Source: Arthrobacter terricola (GTDB lineage: Bacteria > Actinomycetota > Actinomycetes > Actinomycetales > Micrococcaceae). From it: a DNA stretch of 64,000 nucleotides. Shown piece after piece: positions 7,836 to 17,278 of this stretch. Numbering within the stretch: position 1 is the stretch's first letter; the number at the start of each line of letters is the position of its first letter. The notes beneath the pieces were generated by a model, which was not told the DNA's origin, ran no database searches, and saw only the letters and a program-made list of their open reading frames with translations. The stretch spans positions 1-64,000 of the forward strand of contig NZ_SMRU01000005.1 in assembly GCF_004354015.1 (NCBI RefSeq). The letters run 5' to 3'. A program made the position numbers and the translations under genes.

Positions 7836-8969
7836 CTAGCGCGCAACCACAGCCAGCGCTTCCTCCACCGTGTCCACGAGGAAGATCCGGTCTTCCATTG
7901 CCTTTCCCTGCGCCAGGCTTCGCAGCATGGGCCAGGCGGGATACACGCGTTCCCAATGGTCGCGTCCGACGAGCACCATGGGCGTCACGGTTTCCGGGGC
8001 GCCGTAGAAGTTCTCGCACGCGTCCTGGAAGATCTCCTGCACGGTTCCGGCCGAACCGGGGAGGAACACGATCCCGCCGCTGCACAGTTCAAGAAGGATC
8101 GCTTCGCGCATGGAGTTGGCGAAGTATTTCGCGATGTGGGTGGCGAAGAGGTTGGGCGGCTCGTGACCGTAGAACCATGTCGGGATTCCGAGCGACGTCG
8201 CCCCTTGCGGATACATCCCGACGACGGCGGCCGCGGCCCGTGCCCAAGCCGTCACCGAGGGACGGAAACCAGGCACCGCCGCGAGGGTCAGCAGCGCGGC
8301 GGTGAAGTCGACGTCGGGCATCCGGCTCAAATAGGCGCCCAGGTTGGCCGCTTCCATGGCACCTGGTCCGCCGCCTGTGGCGACGGTGTATCCGGCGAGG
8401 GCCAGGAGCCGACCGAGGTGGGCTGCGTCGTCGAACTCCTGGGTGCCACGCTGCGCGGCATGACCACCCATGACCCCGACGATTTTATTCCCGGCGAAAT
8501 CGCCGTTGCCGAGCAGGTCGTCGAGTGCGTCCCCAATCGCGTGGTCGTGCAACGCCGCGGCGAGTGTCGCGTCGAGGCTGGTCCGTTGCCCTGGCAGGAT
8601 GCTCCAGTGGTAGACCTTGGCGTCCAGCGTGGACTCGTATTCCGTGGAGCCGATGTCCTCGTACAGTTCCGATGCGCTGTACAGCCGTCCCCGGTACGGA
8701 TTGAACGGAACGCCCTGCAGCTTGGGGAAGATGAGGGCTCCGCGGCTGCGCAAGGAGTCTTCCATTCCCTCGTCAAAGGTGCAGCCCAGGAAAATGGCGC
8801 CTTGCGGATCCATCCGATCCAAATCGGCACTTCGTCCGCGGAGGTCCAATGATTGGGCATGCCAACCGTGCATCATTCTGGCACCCGCGGTCAGCAGCCG
8901 GTCGAAATGTGCGAGGCTCCCGACCTCGAGCGTTCGCGGACTGCGGGACAATGCTCCGGACGGACTCAT
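7836..8969 (-). CDS. LOG-family (lysine-decarboxylase-like) Rossmann-fold protein
   Basis: A protein of about 377 residues whose C-terminal half carries the LOG nucleotide-binding motifs GGGPGAMEAANLGAY and PGSAGTVQEIFQ, the latter a variant of the family's PGGxGTxxE. Small LOG proteins (about 190 residues) release cytokinin-type bases from nucleotides; this long form, with about 180 extra N-terminal residues, belongs to an actinobacterial group whose reaction is not established. Ser in place of the second Gly of PGG may alter catalysis. The start is uncertain: I chose ATG 8969 because sequence upstream of it lacks family character, but the frame is open to 9080. It reads towards the repeat array. 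Confidence 0.75.
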   Translation of the reverse strand: MSPSGALSRSPRTLEVGSLAHFDRLLTAGARMMHGWHAQSLDLRGRSADLDRMDPQGAIFLGCTFDEGMEDSLRSRGALIFPKLQGVPFNPYRGRLYSASELYEDIGSTEYESTLDAKVYHWSILPGQRTSLDATLAAALHDHAIGDALDDLLGNGDFAGNKIVGVMGGHAAQRGTQEFDDAAHLGRLLALAGYTVATGGGPGAMEAANLGAYLSRMPDVDFTAALLTLAAVPGFRPSVTAWARAAAAVVGMYPQGATSLGIPTWFYGHEPPNLFATHIAKYFANSMREAILLELCSGGIVFLPGSAGTVQEIFQDACENFYGAPETVTPMVLVGRDHWERVYPAWPMLRSLAQGKAMEDRIFLVDTVEEALAVVAR

Positions 8970-9094
8970 TCCATCAGGGTAAACCTGCCTTTTGCCTTCA
9001 CCGGTGAACCGCGACGCCCGGGGAAACGTCTCATGAAGAGTGGCGGGCAATTTCGGACCGCAGCCACGTGATCGATGCATCGGGAAGGGCTGAT

Positions 9095-9493
9095 ATGAAA
9101 TCTCCCAAGGCCATGGCGGTCATTGCGTCGGCGGCTACCCTGATTGCGCTAGCCGGATGCGGGACCTCGGGCGGCCAGGGCACGCCACCGCCGGGCGCCG
9201 CATCATCAAGCGAGTCGTCGTCGAGCGCGACGTCCGCAACGCAACCGGACACGATCACCATCAAGGACTTTGGATACCAAGGGCCTATTTCGGTCAGCCC
9301 CGGCGCCAAGGTCAGCGTGAAGGACCTCGACGCCCAGGCCCACACAGTGACGTCCGACGACGGCAAGTCCTTCAACGCCGCCGTCGACGGCGGGGGCGGA
9401 ACCGCGGAGTTCACGGCGCCCAGCACTCCGGGCAGCTATCCCTACCACTGCACCTATCACTCGAATATGCACGGAACGCTGGTAGTGAAATGA
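9095..9493 (+). CDS. Cupredoxin-domain lipoprotein (plastocyanin-like)
   Basis: A 132-residue exported copper protein. The signal peptide ends in a lipobox (LIALAGC, Cys22), predicting a lipid anchor on the outer face of the membrane. A Ser/Thr/Pro-rich linker (about 25-52) leads to a cupredoxin domain with the type-1 copper ligand set His83 (QAHTV), Cys119, His122 and Met125 (HCTYHSNMHG). This looks like a single-domain electron carrier or copper-binding protein. ATG 9095 has AAGGG upstream; the GTG/ATG at 9068 is less likely because it would spoil the signal peptide. It overlaps the next gene (ATGA), so both are probably co-translated. Confidence 0.9.
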   Translation: MKSPKAMAVIASAATLIALAGCGTSGGQGTPPPGAASSSESSSSATSATQPDTITIKDFGYQGPISVSPGAKVSVKDLDAQAHTVTSDDGKSFNAAVDGGGGTAEFTAPSTPGSYPYHCTYHSNMHGTLVVK

Positions 9494-9942
9494 GGACGCA
9501 TGAGATGGCCGCCGCTGGATGGCGGCCCCGTGGCCGTACCCGGAGCACCACGCTGAACGTCGTGTTGCGGATTTTGGTCGCTGCGGCTCTGGCAGTGGAT
9601 GCCGCGGTGCATTGGCAGCTTGCGCCTGGGTATCAACTGGCTGCCCCGGGAGGAATCGGGCAAGGCAACCTGTTCCACCTCGAGGCCATCGTGGCGGTCC
9701 TTGTCGCCTTGTATGTGCTGGTGCGCGGGAGCCGTCCGGCGTTCACGGCGGCGCTCCTCGTCGCCGGCAGTGCCTTTGTCGCCGTCGTTCTTTACAGGTA
9801 CGTCGACATACCGGCTATTGGACCGATTCCGTCCATGTATGAGCCTGTCTGGTTTTTCGGGAAGTCCGTCAGCGCGGTGGCGGAGGGCCTGGGCGCGTTG
9901 CTGGCCGCCGTCGCGCTCGTAACGCATCGCCGCCGCGACTGA
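9490..9942 (+). CDS. Small integral membrane protein coupled to the cupredoxin gene
   Basis: A 150-residue protein with a basic N-terminus and four likely transmembrane helices (about residues 24-42, 60-78, 86-104 and 125-144). The start ATG 9490 overlaps the TGA of the cupredoxin gene (ATGA), which strongly suggests translational coupling and joint function at the membrane, for instance copper handling or electron transfer. It carries no His/Met-rich copper motif and I cannot name its family. Confidence 0.75.
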   Translation: MRTHEMAAAGWRPRGRTRSTTLNVVLRILVAAALAVDAAVHWQLAPGYQLAAPGGIGQGNLFHLEAIVAVLVALYVLVRGSRPAFTAALLVAGSAFVAVVLYRYVDIPAIGPIPSMYEPVWFFGKSVSAVAEGLGALLAAVALVTHRRRD

Positions 9943-10039
9943 CGGTCCGAACGGTAAACCATAAAGGCTGTTGTCCGGACATCCCGCCGGCACCCAGAGA
10001 GTGCCAAGACAGTGCCAAAACACCCTCCCTTGCGATCCC

Positions 10040-10095
10040 TTGACCCTGTGTGGCCTGCTGCTATGATCAGTTAAGCAGTATGTCCTATCAAGCAA
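10040..10095 (+). promoter_or_regulatory. Promoter and candidate operator of the inositol regulator gene
   Basis: TTGACC (10040-10045), a 16-nt spacer and TATGAT (10062-10067) form a good housekeeping promoter. Just downstream, around the expected transcription start, lies AGTATGTCCTATCAA (10078-10092). It resembles the inverted form of the operator-like motif in front of the inositol transporter and iolC. This placement suits autorepression by the GntR protein. Confidence 0.55.
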
Positions 10096-10153
10096 ACATA
10101 GACGGACATGCTTGCGACATCCGGGACAGTCCCGGCACGCGAGGGAGCATGCA

Positions 10154-10894
10154 ATGGCGAATCAACTTGGCCTCAATATCGACCGTTCTTCCCCTGTGCC
10201 CTTGTACCACCAAGTGGTCCAGGGCATCGAGGCCGCCATCCATAGCGGCGTGCTGGAACCGGGCAGCCGCTTGGACAACGAGATCGACCTCGCCGCCCAA
10301 CTCAACCTGTCCCGCCCCACCATGCGCAAAGCCATGGACGAACTCGTCCGCTCCGGGCTCCTGGTGCGCAAGCGCGGCGTCGGCACCCAGGTGGTGTCCA
10401 GCCAGGTCCGTCGGCCGCTGGAACTCTCCAGCCTCTACGACGACCTCACCAACAACGGGAAGAAACCCACCACCCAGGTCCTCAGCTTCGCGCACACCGA
10501 AGCCGACCCCGCCACGCTGACCGCCCTGCAACTGCCCGCCGGTTCCAAGGTCTACCACTTCACGCGACTCCGCAAAGTGGGCGGCAAGCCGCTGGCGCTC
10601 ATGGAGAACTGGGTCCGGGACGATATCGCCACCATGGACGAGGCCATGCTCGCGGCTGAAGGCCTCTACGCCATCCTGCGCCGCGGCGGAGTGAACTTCC
10701 GCCTCGCCACGCAGCGGATCGGCGCGATGATCGCCAACGATTACCAAGCTCCGCTGCTCGAGGCAGAGGTGGGCTCGGCGTTGGTCACCATGGAGCGCAC
10801 CGCCGTCGACGACACCGGACGCATGGTGGAAACCGGTCACCACGTCTACCGCGGCGACTCTTACAGCTTTGAAATGACACTCGTACAGCGCTAA
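10154..10894 (+). CDS. iolR: GntR-family regulator (HutC/UTRA type), probable inositol regulator
   Basis: A 246-residue regulator with an N-terminal winged HTH (about 12-80; LDNEIDLAAQLNLSRPTMRKAMDEL) and a UTRA ligand domain (about 95-240; VYHFTRLRKVGGKPLALMENWV). UTRA domains bind sugars or sugar phosphates. It is 17 nt upstream of iolB in the same orientation and heads the inositol region, the position held by IolR-type GntR regulators in Arthrobacter and Corynebacterium. ATG 10154 has GAGGGA about 7 nt upstream. The symbol rests on context and family; the effector is not readable. Confidence 0.85.
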   Translation: MANQLGLNIDRSSPVPLYHQVVQGIEAAIHSGVLEPGSRLDNEIDLAAQLNLSRPTMRKAMDELVRSGLLVRKRGVGTQVVSSQVRRPLELSSLYDDLTNNGKKPTTQVLSFAHTEADPATLTALQLPAGSKVYHFTRLRKVGGKPLALMENWVRDDIATMDEAMLAAEGLYAILRRGGVNFRLATQRIGAMIANDYQAPLLEAEVGSALVTMERTAVDDTGRMVETGHHVYRGDSYSFEMTLVQR

Positions 10895-10911
10895 AGCAAG
10901 GACACAACTTC

Positions 10912-11805
10912 ATGGCCAACTGGGTCTATCCTCTTGGAACCGCCAATGATGGCGATTGGGACATCTCCCTTGGAACTTCCGATTCGGCGCTCGCCGTAGA
11001 CGGCTGGGCCCACACGGGCCTGAAGGTCGCGACGCTCGCCGCGGGCACCGCCGTCGAACTCCCCGCCGCCGAAGAAGAACGGATCGTCGTTCCGCTGAAT
11101 GGCGCCTTTACGGTAGAGGTCGACGGCGTCAAGCACCAGCTTGCCGGCCGGCAGTCCGTCTTCCATGGGCCGAGCGACGTCCTGTACAGCGGCGTGGGCA
11201 AGTCGGTCACCATCAGCTCGCCCGACGGCGGCCGGGTCGCCGTCGCGACGGCACCCGCCAAGGCTTCGTACCCCACCCGGCTCGTGACCGCCGCGGAGAC
11301 CCCGGTCGAGTTGCGTGGCGCGGGCAATTGCTCCCGCCAGGTCCACAACTTCGGCACCCCCGCGGCCCTTGAGGCGGACCGGTTCATTGTGTGCGAAGTG
11401 CTCACTCCCGCCGGCAACTGGTCCTCCTATCCCCCGCACAAGCACGACGAGGAGAAGGACGGCGAAACGCAACTCGAGGAGATCTACTACTTCGAGACGC
11501 GGGTTGCCGACGCCCCCGGCGCACCTTCCGACGCCGACGCCATCGGCTACCAGCGCGTGTACGCCTCCGACGAGCGCCCGATCGATGTCGCCGCCGAAGT
11601 CCGCACGGGCGACGTCGTCCTGGTCCCCTACGGCTGGCACGGCCCCGCGATGGCAGCCCCGGGTTACGACCTCTACTACCTCAACGTCATGGCCGGCCCC
11701 GGCCCCGTGCGCGAGTGGCTCATCAGCGACGACCCCCACCACGGCTGGGTGCGGCAGAGCTGGGACGCCCAGGCAATCGACCCCCGCCTGCCGTTCGGCG
11801 CGTAG
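10912..11805 (+). CDS. iolB: 5-deoxy-glucuronate isomerase
   Basis: A 297-residue double cupin that converts 5-deoxy-D-glucuronate to 5-dehydro-2-deoxy-D-gluconate in myo-inositol breakdown. The C-terminal cupin shows the metal site PPHKHDEEKDGETQLEEIYYF (His176, His178, Glu190 region) and the later VPYGWHGPAMAAPGYDLYYLN. Both are characteristic of IolB (about 270-300 residues). It lies directly after the regulator gene and is probably in one transcript with it. It is the only inositol-pathway enzyme on the + strand and is separated from the rest by the transporter operon and the bacteriocin block. Confidence 0.96.
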   Translation: MANWVYPLGTANDGDWDISLGTSDSALAVDGWAHTGLKVATLAAGTAVELPAAEEERIVVPLNGAFTVEVDGVKHQLAGRQSVFHGPSDVLYSGVGKSVTISSPDGGRVAVATAPAKASYPTRLVTAAETPVELRGAGNCSRQVHNFGTPAALEADRFIVCEVLTPAGNWSSYPPHKHDEEKDGETQLEEIYYFETRVADAPGAPSDADAIGYQRVYASDERPIDVAAEVRTGDVVLVPYGWHGPAMAAPGYDLYYLNVMAGPGPVREWLISDDPHHGWVRQSWDAQAIDPRLPFGA

Positions 11806-11858
11806 GCGGCTCCCCCACCCGAGCCGCCTCCCGCCGTCGGAGTTTGGCTCCCCCGTCG

Positions 11859-11926
11859 GAGTTTGTGTACAGGTAACCCCCTCTAAGAGCGCTGGCTCTT
11901 AGAGGGGGTTACGTGTACACAAACTC
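11859..11926. repeat. Long palindromic intergenic element, copy 1 (GAGTTTGTGTACA family)
   Basis: Inverted repeat with 32-nt arms (11859-11890 and 11895-11926), one mismatch and a 4-nt loop. The outer ends are GAGTTTGTGTACA and its complement; the inner part ends CTCTAAGAGC. A second copy at 21121-21190 shares the outer 13 nt and the general plan but not the middle. Both sit between convergent genes, so they probably act as two-way terminators. A short extra copy of GTCGGAGTTTG precedes it (11836-11846). Confidence 0.85.
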
Positions 11927-11931
11927 GGCGG

Positions 11932-12963
11932 TTAGGCGGAGGCGAAGGCTACCTTCACCGCCACTCCGCTCGCGAGGGACTCCTGCGCGGCGTCGGCTAC
12001 GCGGGAGGCCGCGACGGCGTCTTCCGGAGTGCAGGGGTTCTCACGCAAGCCAAGGATCAGCTCAACGAACGCGGCCATCTCCGAACGGTAGGCCTGGTCG
12101 AAGCGTTCCGCGAAGGTCTTGTGCGATTCGCCATTGGGAAACTCGACCCCGGCTTCGGCAGATTCCATGGCGGTCTTGTTGTCCAGGCCCACGGTAAGGG
12201 AGTTCCTGGAGCCTTGGATCTCAAGGCGGACGTCGTGCCCGGCGCCGTTGTAGCGTGACGCCGAAACCGTGCCGACCGTTCCGTCGTCGAACGTGACCAC
12301 GGCCAAGGCGGTGTCGACGTCGCCCACCTCGCCTATCGCAGGATCCCCGTTGTTGGAACCCTTCGCGTAGACCTCCACAATTTCGCGGCCGGTCAGCCAG
12401 CGCAGGATGTCGAAATCATGAACCGAGCAGTCACGGAAAAGGCCGCCCGACGTCGCAAGGAACTCAACCGGCGGCGGAGTCATATCGCACGTTACGGCGC
12501 GCAGCGAGTGGATCCAGCCAAGCTCGCCGGCCTGGTAGGCACGCTTCGCCTCGAGGTAGCCGGCATCGAATCTGCGTTGGTGGCCGATCTGCACCACGCC
12601 GTTCTTGGACTGGACATGTTCCAAAACGGGAAGCGAGTCGGCAACATTCATGGCGACCGGCTTCTCGCAAAAGACCGCGATGCCCGCATCCACACCCGCG
12701 CGGATCAGCTCCGGGTGGGTGGCCGTCCCCGTCGCGATGACCAGTCCGTCGATGCCCGAAGCGATCAGGGCTTCCACCGATGGCAGGAATTCAGCGCCGA
12801 GGCCGGCTGCAACCGAGCGCGCATGTTCCTCGGCGACGTCGGTCAGCCGCAAAGTGACGCTGATTCCACGGGCGTTCAATTCCTCGTTGACGGCGGCGAT
12901 GTTGTTGGCATGCATCACGCCGATTCGCCCCACGCCCACCAATCCGAGAATGACTTCCTTCAC
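11932..12963 (-). CDS. Gfo/Idh/MocA-family oxidoreductase, inositol 2-dehydrogenase-like
   Basis: A 343-residue NAD(P)-dependent dehydrogenase. The N-terminal Rossmann motif is GLVGVGRIGVMHANNI; the catalytic lysine is in CEKPVA (Lys101), and the downstream Asp178/His182 pair (DCSVHDFDILRW) matches the IolG active site. The likely reaction is oxidation of myo-inositol or a stereoisomer to an inosose. It is the last gene of a leftward operon that starts with the ABC transporter substrate-binding gene at 17213, overlapping the preceding gene by ATGA. The iolG-like gene at 22172 may do the main myo-inositol step, leaving this one for scyllo-, chiro- or another inositol. Confidence 0.9.
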   Translation of the reverse strand: MKEVILGLVGVGRIGVMHANNIAAVNEELNARGISVTLRLTDVAEEHARSVAAGLGAEFLPSVEALIASGIDGLVIATGTATHPELIRAGVDAGIAVFCEKPVAMNVADSLPVLEHVQSKNGVVQIGHQRRFDAGYLEAKRAYQAGELGWIHSLRAVTCDMTPPPVEFLATSGGLFRDCSVHDFDILRWLTGREIVEVYAKGSNNGDPAIGEVGDVDTALAVVTFDDGTVGTVSASRYNGAGHDVRLEIQGSRNSLTVGLDNKTAMESAEAGVEFPNGESHKTFAERFDQAYRSEMAAFVELILGLRENPCTPEDAVAASRVADAAQESLASGVAVKVAFASA

Positions 12964-14030
12964 TGTTTTACCTCCTGTGTTGAAAAGACTTTTGATCCAC
13001 TAGCGGCCTGGAAGGCGATGCCCACCTGGCGCCGTATTTCGTCGGCAACGTCCAACGTCCGGATTGACGATGCCAAGGTCCGCTGTGGGGTTTCCCTCTT
13101 CCCATCGGCGATAGCGCGGGCAACCGCGGCGGCTTCGTAGTGGAGGCCATTCACTTGGCTACCGGATTCCTCCGAGTAACGCAGGCGGGTGCCATCCGGC
13201 CACCGGATTTCGAAACCGCCGGGCATGTTGAACGGCCCGTCAATGGTCAGGGTGGCTTCGGAACCGACGATGGTCGCCGCGGTGGGAGTGAAGTTGTGCA
13301 CGTGAGTGTTCATCACGGCTTGGCTTCCGCCGGGGAAAGCCATGATGGCCGACAGTTGGGCATTCACGCCGGATTCATGCGGCTGGCCCAACGCATGCAC
13401 GTGTTCGGGCGCGCCCAGGACCTCGGTGATGAGCGCCAAAGGATACGTACCCAGGTCCAGCAATGGGCCACCCGCCAGCCCGGGATCGAAGATGCGGTGG
13501 CTGCGGTCGAAATACTCGCCGTACTCGGCGGTGACCGTCGTGACGGTACCCAGCGTCCCGGCGTCGAGCACTTGCCTGATCACATCGAACTTCGGCAGGA
13601 AGAAGCTCCACATGGCCTCCGCGGCGAAGACACCCGCCGCCTCCGCCCGTTCGGCGATGTCGCGCGCCTGGGCCGCGTTGAGCCCGATCGGCTTTTCGAT
13701 CAGGACGTGCTTTCCGGCCTTGAGCGCGAGCATGGCGGCCTGGTGATGGAAGTTATGGGGCGTGCAAACGTACACGATGTCGATGTCCGGAGCGGCAGCC
13801 AGCTCTTCGTAGCTCCCGTAAGCGGCCGGTACGCCGAAAGCGTCCGCGAACGCTTTGGACCGCGTCAGGGAACGGGACCCGACGGCGGCAATCACCTGGC
13901 GCGAATGAGCCTGCACCGATTCGGTGAAGCGTTCGGCTATCCATCCCGGCCCCATGATTCCCCATCGCAAGGCGGGAGCGTCGTGGGAATCCGGCACTCG
14001 GGAGGCTGGAAGGGAAGGAACCACCATCAA
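12960..14030 (-). CDS. Gfo/Idh/MocA-family oxidoreductase, dihydrodiol/xylose-dehydrogenase-like subgroup
   Basis: A 356-residue dehydrogenase with Rossmann motif GIMGPGWIAERF and catalytic lysine in IEKPIG (Lys113). In place of the Asp-x-x-x-His pair of IolG it has DLGTYPLALI, the tyrosine variant seen in dihydrodiol and glucose-fructose/xylose dehydrogenase-like members, so the substrate probably differs from plain myo-inositol. The start at 14030 has GAAAGTGG upstream; ATG 14027 is equally possible. It overlaps the next gene by four bases and lies 123 nt after the ATPase gene, with a hairpin in that gap. Confidence 0.88.
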   Translation of the reverse strand: MMVVPSLPASRVPDSHDAPALRWGIMGPGWIAERFTESVQAHSRQVIAAVGSRSLTRSKAFADAFGVPAAYGSYEELAAAPDIDIVYVCTPHNFHHQAAMLALKAGKHVLIEKPIGLNAAQARDIAERAEAAGVFAAEAMWSFFLPKFDVIRQVLDAGTLGTVTTVTAEYGEYFDRSHRIFDPGLAGGPLLDLGTYPLALITEVLGAPEHVHALGQPHESGVNAQLSAIMAFPGGSQAVMNTHVHNFTPTAATIVGSEATLTIDGPFNMPGGFEIRWPDGTRLRYSEESGSQVNGLHYEAAAVARAIADGKRETPQRTLASSIRTLDVADEIRRQVGIAFQAASGSKVFSTQEVKQ

Positions 14031-14093
14031 TTGACCACTTTCTAGTAGTGCTCGTTACAAACGAGCCTGTTACACGGGCTTTGTGCACACGAG

Positions 14094-14141
14094 CGGGGGC
14101 CGCGCCGGTCCTGGACAGTGCAGGCTTGCGGCGGGCCCCCG
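14094..14141 (-). terminator. Hairpin between the ABC transporter genes and the Gfo/Idh genes
   Basis: GC-rich inverted repeat (CGGGGGCC...GGGCCCCCG, 14094-14141) with no T-run. It may reduce read-through from the transporter operon into the two dehydrogenase genes, giving graded expression, or be a full terminator. Confidence 0.4.
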
Positions 14142-14153
14142 TTTCCGTGAGGA

Positions 14154-15080
14154 CTATGCGTGCCGAGGAGCGCTCTCGGGTTTGGTTTCGGTGACGTCGG
14201 CGACTTCGGCTTGGACTTCTTTGAGGGCCTGGGTGTGGCCGCCGAGTTGTTCGAGTTCGTGGGCGAGTTCGGCCAGTTCGGCGCCGCCGGCCATCTGGGC
14301 GGTGAGTTCGTCCAGGGTGATGTCTTTTTTGTCGTAGTAGCCAATGGACTTGCCGCGTTTGAGCAGCAGGAACCGGTCCCCGACCGGGAAGGCGTGGTGC
14401 GGGTTGTGGGTGATGAAGATGACCCCCAGGCCCCGGTCGCGGGCCTGCAGGATGTACCGGAGCACGACGCCGGACTGCTTCACACCCAGCGCGGCGGTCG
14501 GTTCGTCCAGGATCAGCACCTTCGCGCCGAAGTACACGGCCCGGGCGATCGCCACGCACTGGCGCTCACCGCCGGAGAGCTGGCCGATGGGTTGTTCGAC
14601 ATCGCGCAGGTCGATGCCCATGTCGGCCAGTTCCTTCTTCGTGATCTCCTTCATGGCCTGCACGTCCATGCTTTTGAACGGCCCGAACCCGGTGGTCAGT
14701 TCCGAGCCGAGGAAGAAGTTGCGCCAGATCGGCATCAACGGCACCACGGCCAAATCCTGGTACACGGTCGCGATCCCGGCATCCAGGGCATCGCGGGGGG
14801 AGTTGAACTTCCGGACGTCCCCCATCACGTGCAGGGTGCCTTCGTCGTGCTGGTGCAGGCCGGCGATGATCTTGATCAGCGTGGACTTGCCCGCACCGTT
14901 GTCCCCCAGCACGCAGGTCACCCGGCCGTTGTCCACGGCCATGGTCACATCCCGCAACGCGATGATGTTCCCGTAATGCTTGCCCACCTTCTCCAACGAG
15001 AGCAGGTGCACCGGGGTGTGCGTCAGCGGGTCGGTTTCGTCCCGCAGCAGGGTCTGCTGGTCGATCTGCTTGGCATTCAT
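14154..15080 (-). CDS. Sugar ABC transporter ATP-binding protein
   Basis: A 308-residue ATPase with one ABC domain: Walker [10 protein letters not shown] (59-67), signature [14 protein letters not shown], Walker [13 protein letters not shown] and a switch histidine in ITHNPHHA. Length matches the single-domain FrcA class of CUT2 importers rather than the double-domain RbsA class, so two copies should pair with a permease dimer. ATG 15080 is preceded by AGGAG at 5 nt; the extended frame upstream overlaps the permease gene and is not used. It works with the permease and binding protein next to it, most likely to import inositol. Confidence 0.95.
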   Translation of the reverse strand: MNAKQIDQQTLLRDETDPLTHTPVHLLSLEKVGKHYGNIIALRDVTMAVDNGRVTCVLGDNGAGKSTLIKIIAGLHQHDEGTLHVMGDVRKFNSPRDALDAGIATVYQDLAVVPLMPIWRNFFLGSELTTGFGPFKSMDVQAMKEITKKELADMGIDLRDVEQPIGQLSGGERQCVAIARAVYFGAKVLILDEPTAALGVKQSGVVLRYILQARDRGLGVIFITHNPHHAFPVGDRFLLLKRGKSIGYYDKKDITLDELTAQMAGGAELAELAHELEQLGGHTQALKEVQAEVADVTETKPESAPRHA

Positions 15081-15097
15081 TTCTCTCCTGGCCCCTT

Positions 15098-16153
15098 CTA
15101 CTTCAGTTCCGCGCGGCGTTTGACGATCAGGTTCACGATGGTGGCCAGCAGCAGCATCAGGCCCAGGAAGAACTTGAACCAGTCCGGGTTCCACTGCGCA
15201 TACACGATGCCCTTGTTCGCCATCCCGAAAATGAACGCACCGATCGCACCACCGACCGCCGAGCCGTACCCGCCGGTGAGCAGGCACCCGCCGATCACTG
15301 CCGCGATGATGTAGAGGAACTCGTTGCCCACGCCTTCGCCGGACTGCACCGCGTCGAACGCGAAGAGGTTGTGCATGCCCAGGATCCAGCCGCAGAAGCC
15401 CACCGCCATGAACAAGCCGATCTTCGTCTTGGTCACCGGCACACCCACGGCGCGGGCAGCGTTCGCGTCCCCGCCCACGGCGAAGATCCAGTTCCCCACC
15501 TTCGTGCGCAGCAACACCCAGGAGGCGATCAGGACCAGGACGATCCAGAAGAACACGGTGATCTTCACCTCGACCCCGCCGATGCTCACCGAGGAGGCGA
15601 AGACCGCGTGGGCCGAATCAAAACCATCCAGCTTCGAGATCGAGGGCGAGGACACCGAGCCGCCGATCAGGCGGGTCAGGGCCAGGTTCAACCCCGTCAG
15701 CATCAGGAACGTCGCCAGGGTCACGATGAAGGACGGCAGCTTCGTCTTGACCAGGATCCAGCCATTGATGAACCCGATCCCCACCGACACCACCAAAGCC
15801 AACCCCACGCCGACCCAGGCATTCATCGAAAAATACCAGCTGAAAAGGGAGGCGGTCAGGGCCGAGGAAATCACCGCGACACCGGTGGAAAGGTCGAACT
15901 CCCCGCCGATCATCAACAGCGACACCCCCACCGCCATGATCCCGATCGTCGACGAACCATACAGCACCGTCGCCAAAGCGTTGGGCTGGGTGAACGTCTG
16001 GGACACCGAAGCGAAGAAAATGAAGAGGACAACGGCACCGACCAAGGCACCGACCTCAGGCCGGCCCAGGAACTTCTGGACCGGACTACGCCGACCGACC
16101 CGCTCATCGCCCGCGGAAGCCGGCGCCGGCGGCAGGGTTGCTGTGTTTGCCAT
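15098..16153 (-). CDS. Sugar ABC transporter permease (CUT2/BPD_transp_2 type)
   Basis: A 351-residue permease with about nine to ten hydrophobic spans. Family landmarks are [29 protein letters not shown] and [24 protein letters not shown], the cytoplasmic loop that contacts the ATPase. ATG 16153 has AAGGAG 8 nt upstream. It lies 64 nt after the binding-protein gene and 17 nt before the ATPase gene, giving the usual binding protein-permease-ATPase order. It probably transports myo-inositol or a related cyclitol, judged from the surrounding enzymes. Confidence 0.95.
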   Translation of the reverse strand: MANTATLPPAPASAGDERVGRRSPVQKFLGRPEVGALVGAVVLFIFFASVSQTFTQPNALATVLYGSSTIGIMAVGVSLLMIGGEFDLSTGVAVISSALTASLFSWYFSMNAWVGVGLALVVSVGIGFINGWILVKTKLPSFIVTLATFLMLTGLNLALTRLIGGSVSSPSISKLDGFDSAHAVFASSVSIGGVEVKITVFFWIVLVLIASWVLLRTKVGNWIFAVGGDANAARAVGVPVTKTKIGLFMAVGFCGWILGMHNLFAFDAVQSGEGVGNEFLYIIAAVIGGCLLTGGYGSAVGGAIGAFIFGMANKGIVYAQWNPDWFKFFLGLMLLLATIVNLIVKRRAELK

Positions 16154-16217
16154 AGCAAGAACTCCTTGTTGCTCAGGCTGCGCGGCGGTCGTCCGCCGCG
16201 CAGCCGGATTCCTGAAT

Positions 16218-17213
16218 CTAGCGGACGCCCTGCTGGGCGAACTTGAGGACGTCGGAGGCGTTGGACTTGTCAACGATGGTCGGACCGGTCAGGACCGGCT
16301 GGCCGCCACCAAGCTTGAAGCCGCCGCGCTTTGCCTGCCAGAGGGCATCAACGGACATGTAGCCCTGCAGCCACGGCTGCTGGTCCACGGTGAAGAGCAC
16401 GGAACCGTCAACGATCTTCTGGGCGAGGTCCGCATTCAGGTCGAAGCTGGCAACCTTGGCGGAGCTGCTGGCGTCAGCGACCGACTTCAGCAGGGTCAAA
16501 GTGATGGGGGCACCGAGGCCGATGATGACGTCGGCATCCTTGGTTGCCTGCAGCTTGGCCGTCGCGGTGGACTGGACCGAGGTCATGTCCTGGCCGTTCA
16601 CGTAAAGGACCTCGGTCCCGGGGACCTTCGCCTTGACGCCTGCACACCGTGCCTCTAGGCCGACGTGGCCCTGCTGCTGGATCACGCAAATCGGGTGCTT
16701 GAAGCCCTGCGCCGCGAGCTTGGTTCCAACGGCCTCACCGGCAAGCTTCTCATTCGAGCCGAAGTGCGTGAAGGCCCCGAGCTGTGCCGAGACGTCCTCG
16801 CCCGCGTTCAGGCTTACCACCGGGATGCCCGCATCCTCGGCCTTCTTAAGGACATCCTTTAGCGCGTCCGGAGTGGCAAGGGTGACGGCAATTCCGTCAA
16901 CCTTCTGGTCAATTGCCTGCTGCACGAGCTGGGCCTGGCGGCCTGCTTCCGGGTCGCTCGTGTAAAGCAGGTCAACGTTGTCCTTCGAGGACGCTTCTTC
17001 TGCACCCTTGCGGACGATGTCCCAGAACGTGTCACCGGCCGCGGCGTGGGTGATCAGGGCGACCTTCATGCGCGGAGTACTTGCGGCTTGGCCTGCACCA
17101 CCAGCACTGGCGTTGTCAGGGGCCTTCCCTCCTTGGGCGGAACAAGCGCTGAGAGCAATCATCGGAACGACAGCCGCCACGAGGGCCGCGTTCCGCCAGG
17201 AAAACTTCTTCAC
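16218..17213 (-). CDS. Sugar-binding lipoprotein of the ABC importer (Peripla_BP_4)
   Basis: A 331-residue extracellular binding protein. The signal peptide ends in LSACSAQ (lipid-modified Cys24), followed by a Gly/Ala-rich linker and a RbsB-like two-lobe fold (RMKVALITHAAAGDTFWDIVRKGAEEA at the start of the first lobe; VIGLGAPITLTLLKSV further on). It captures the substrate for the CUT2 importer downstream and is the first gene of that operon. The region upstream has a clear promoter and a motif shared with the iolC promoter, which ties it to the inositol regulon. Confidence 0.94.
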   Translation of the reverse strand: MKKFSWRNAALVAAVVPMIALSACSAQGGKAPDNASAGGAGQAASTPRMKVALITHAAAGDTFWDIVRKGAEEASSKDNVDLLYTSDPEAGRQAQLVQQAIDQKVDGIAVTLATPDALKDVLKKAEDAGIPVVSLNAGEDVSAQLGAFTHFGSNEKLAGEAVGTKLAAQGFKHPICVIQQQGHVGLEARCAGVKAKVPGTEVLYVNGQDMTSVQSTATAKLQATKDADVIIGLGAPITLTLLKSVADASSSAKVASFDLNADLAQKIVDGSVLFTVDQQPWLQGYMSVDALWQAKRGGFKLGGGQPVLTGPTIVDKSNASDVLKFAQQGVR

Positions 17214-17278
17214 GTTTTATCTCCTTCGATAAGGGTCCTGCCCTGCCACTCTGCAGGTGCTTAAGGCCCTCTACACAG

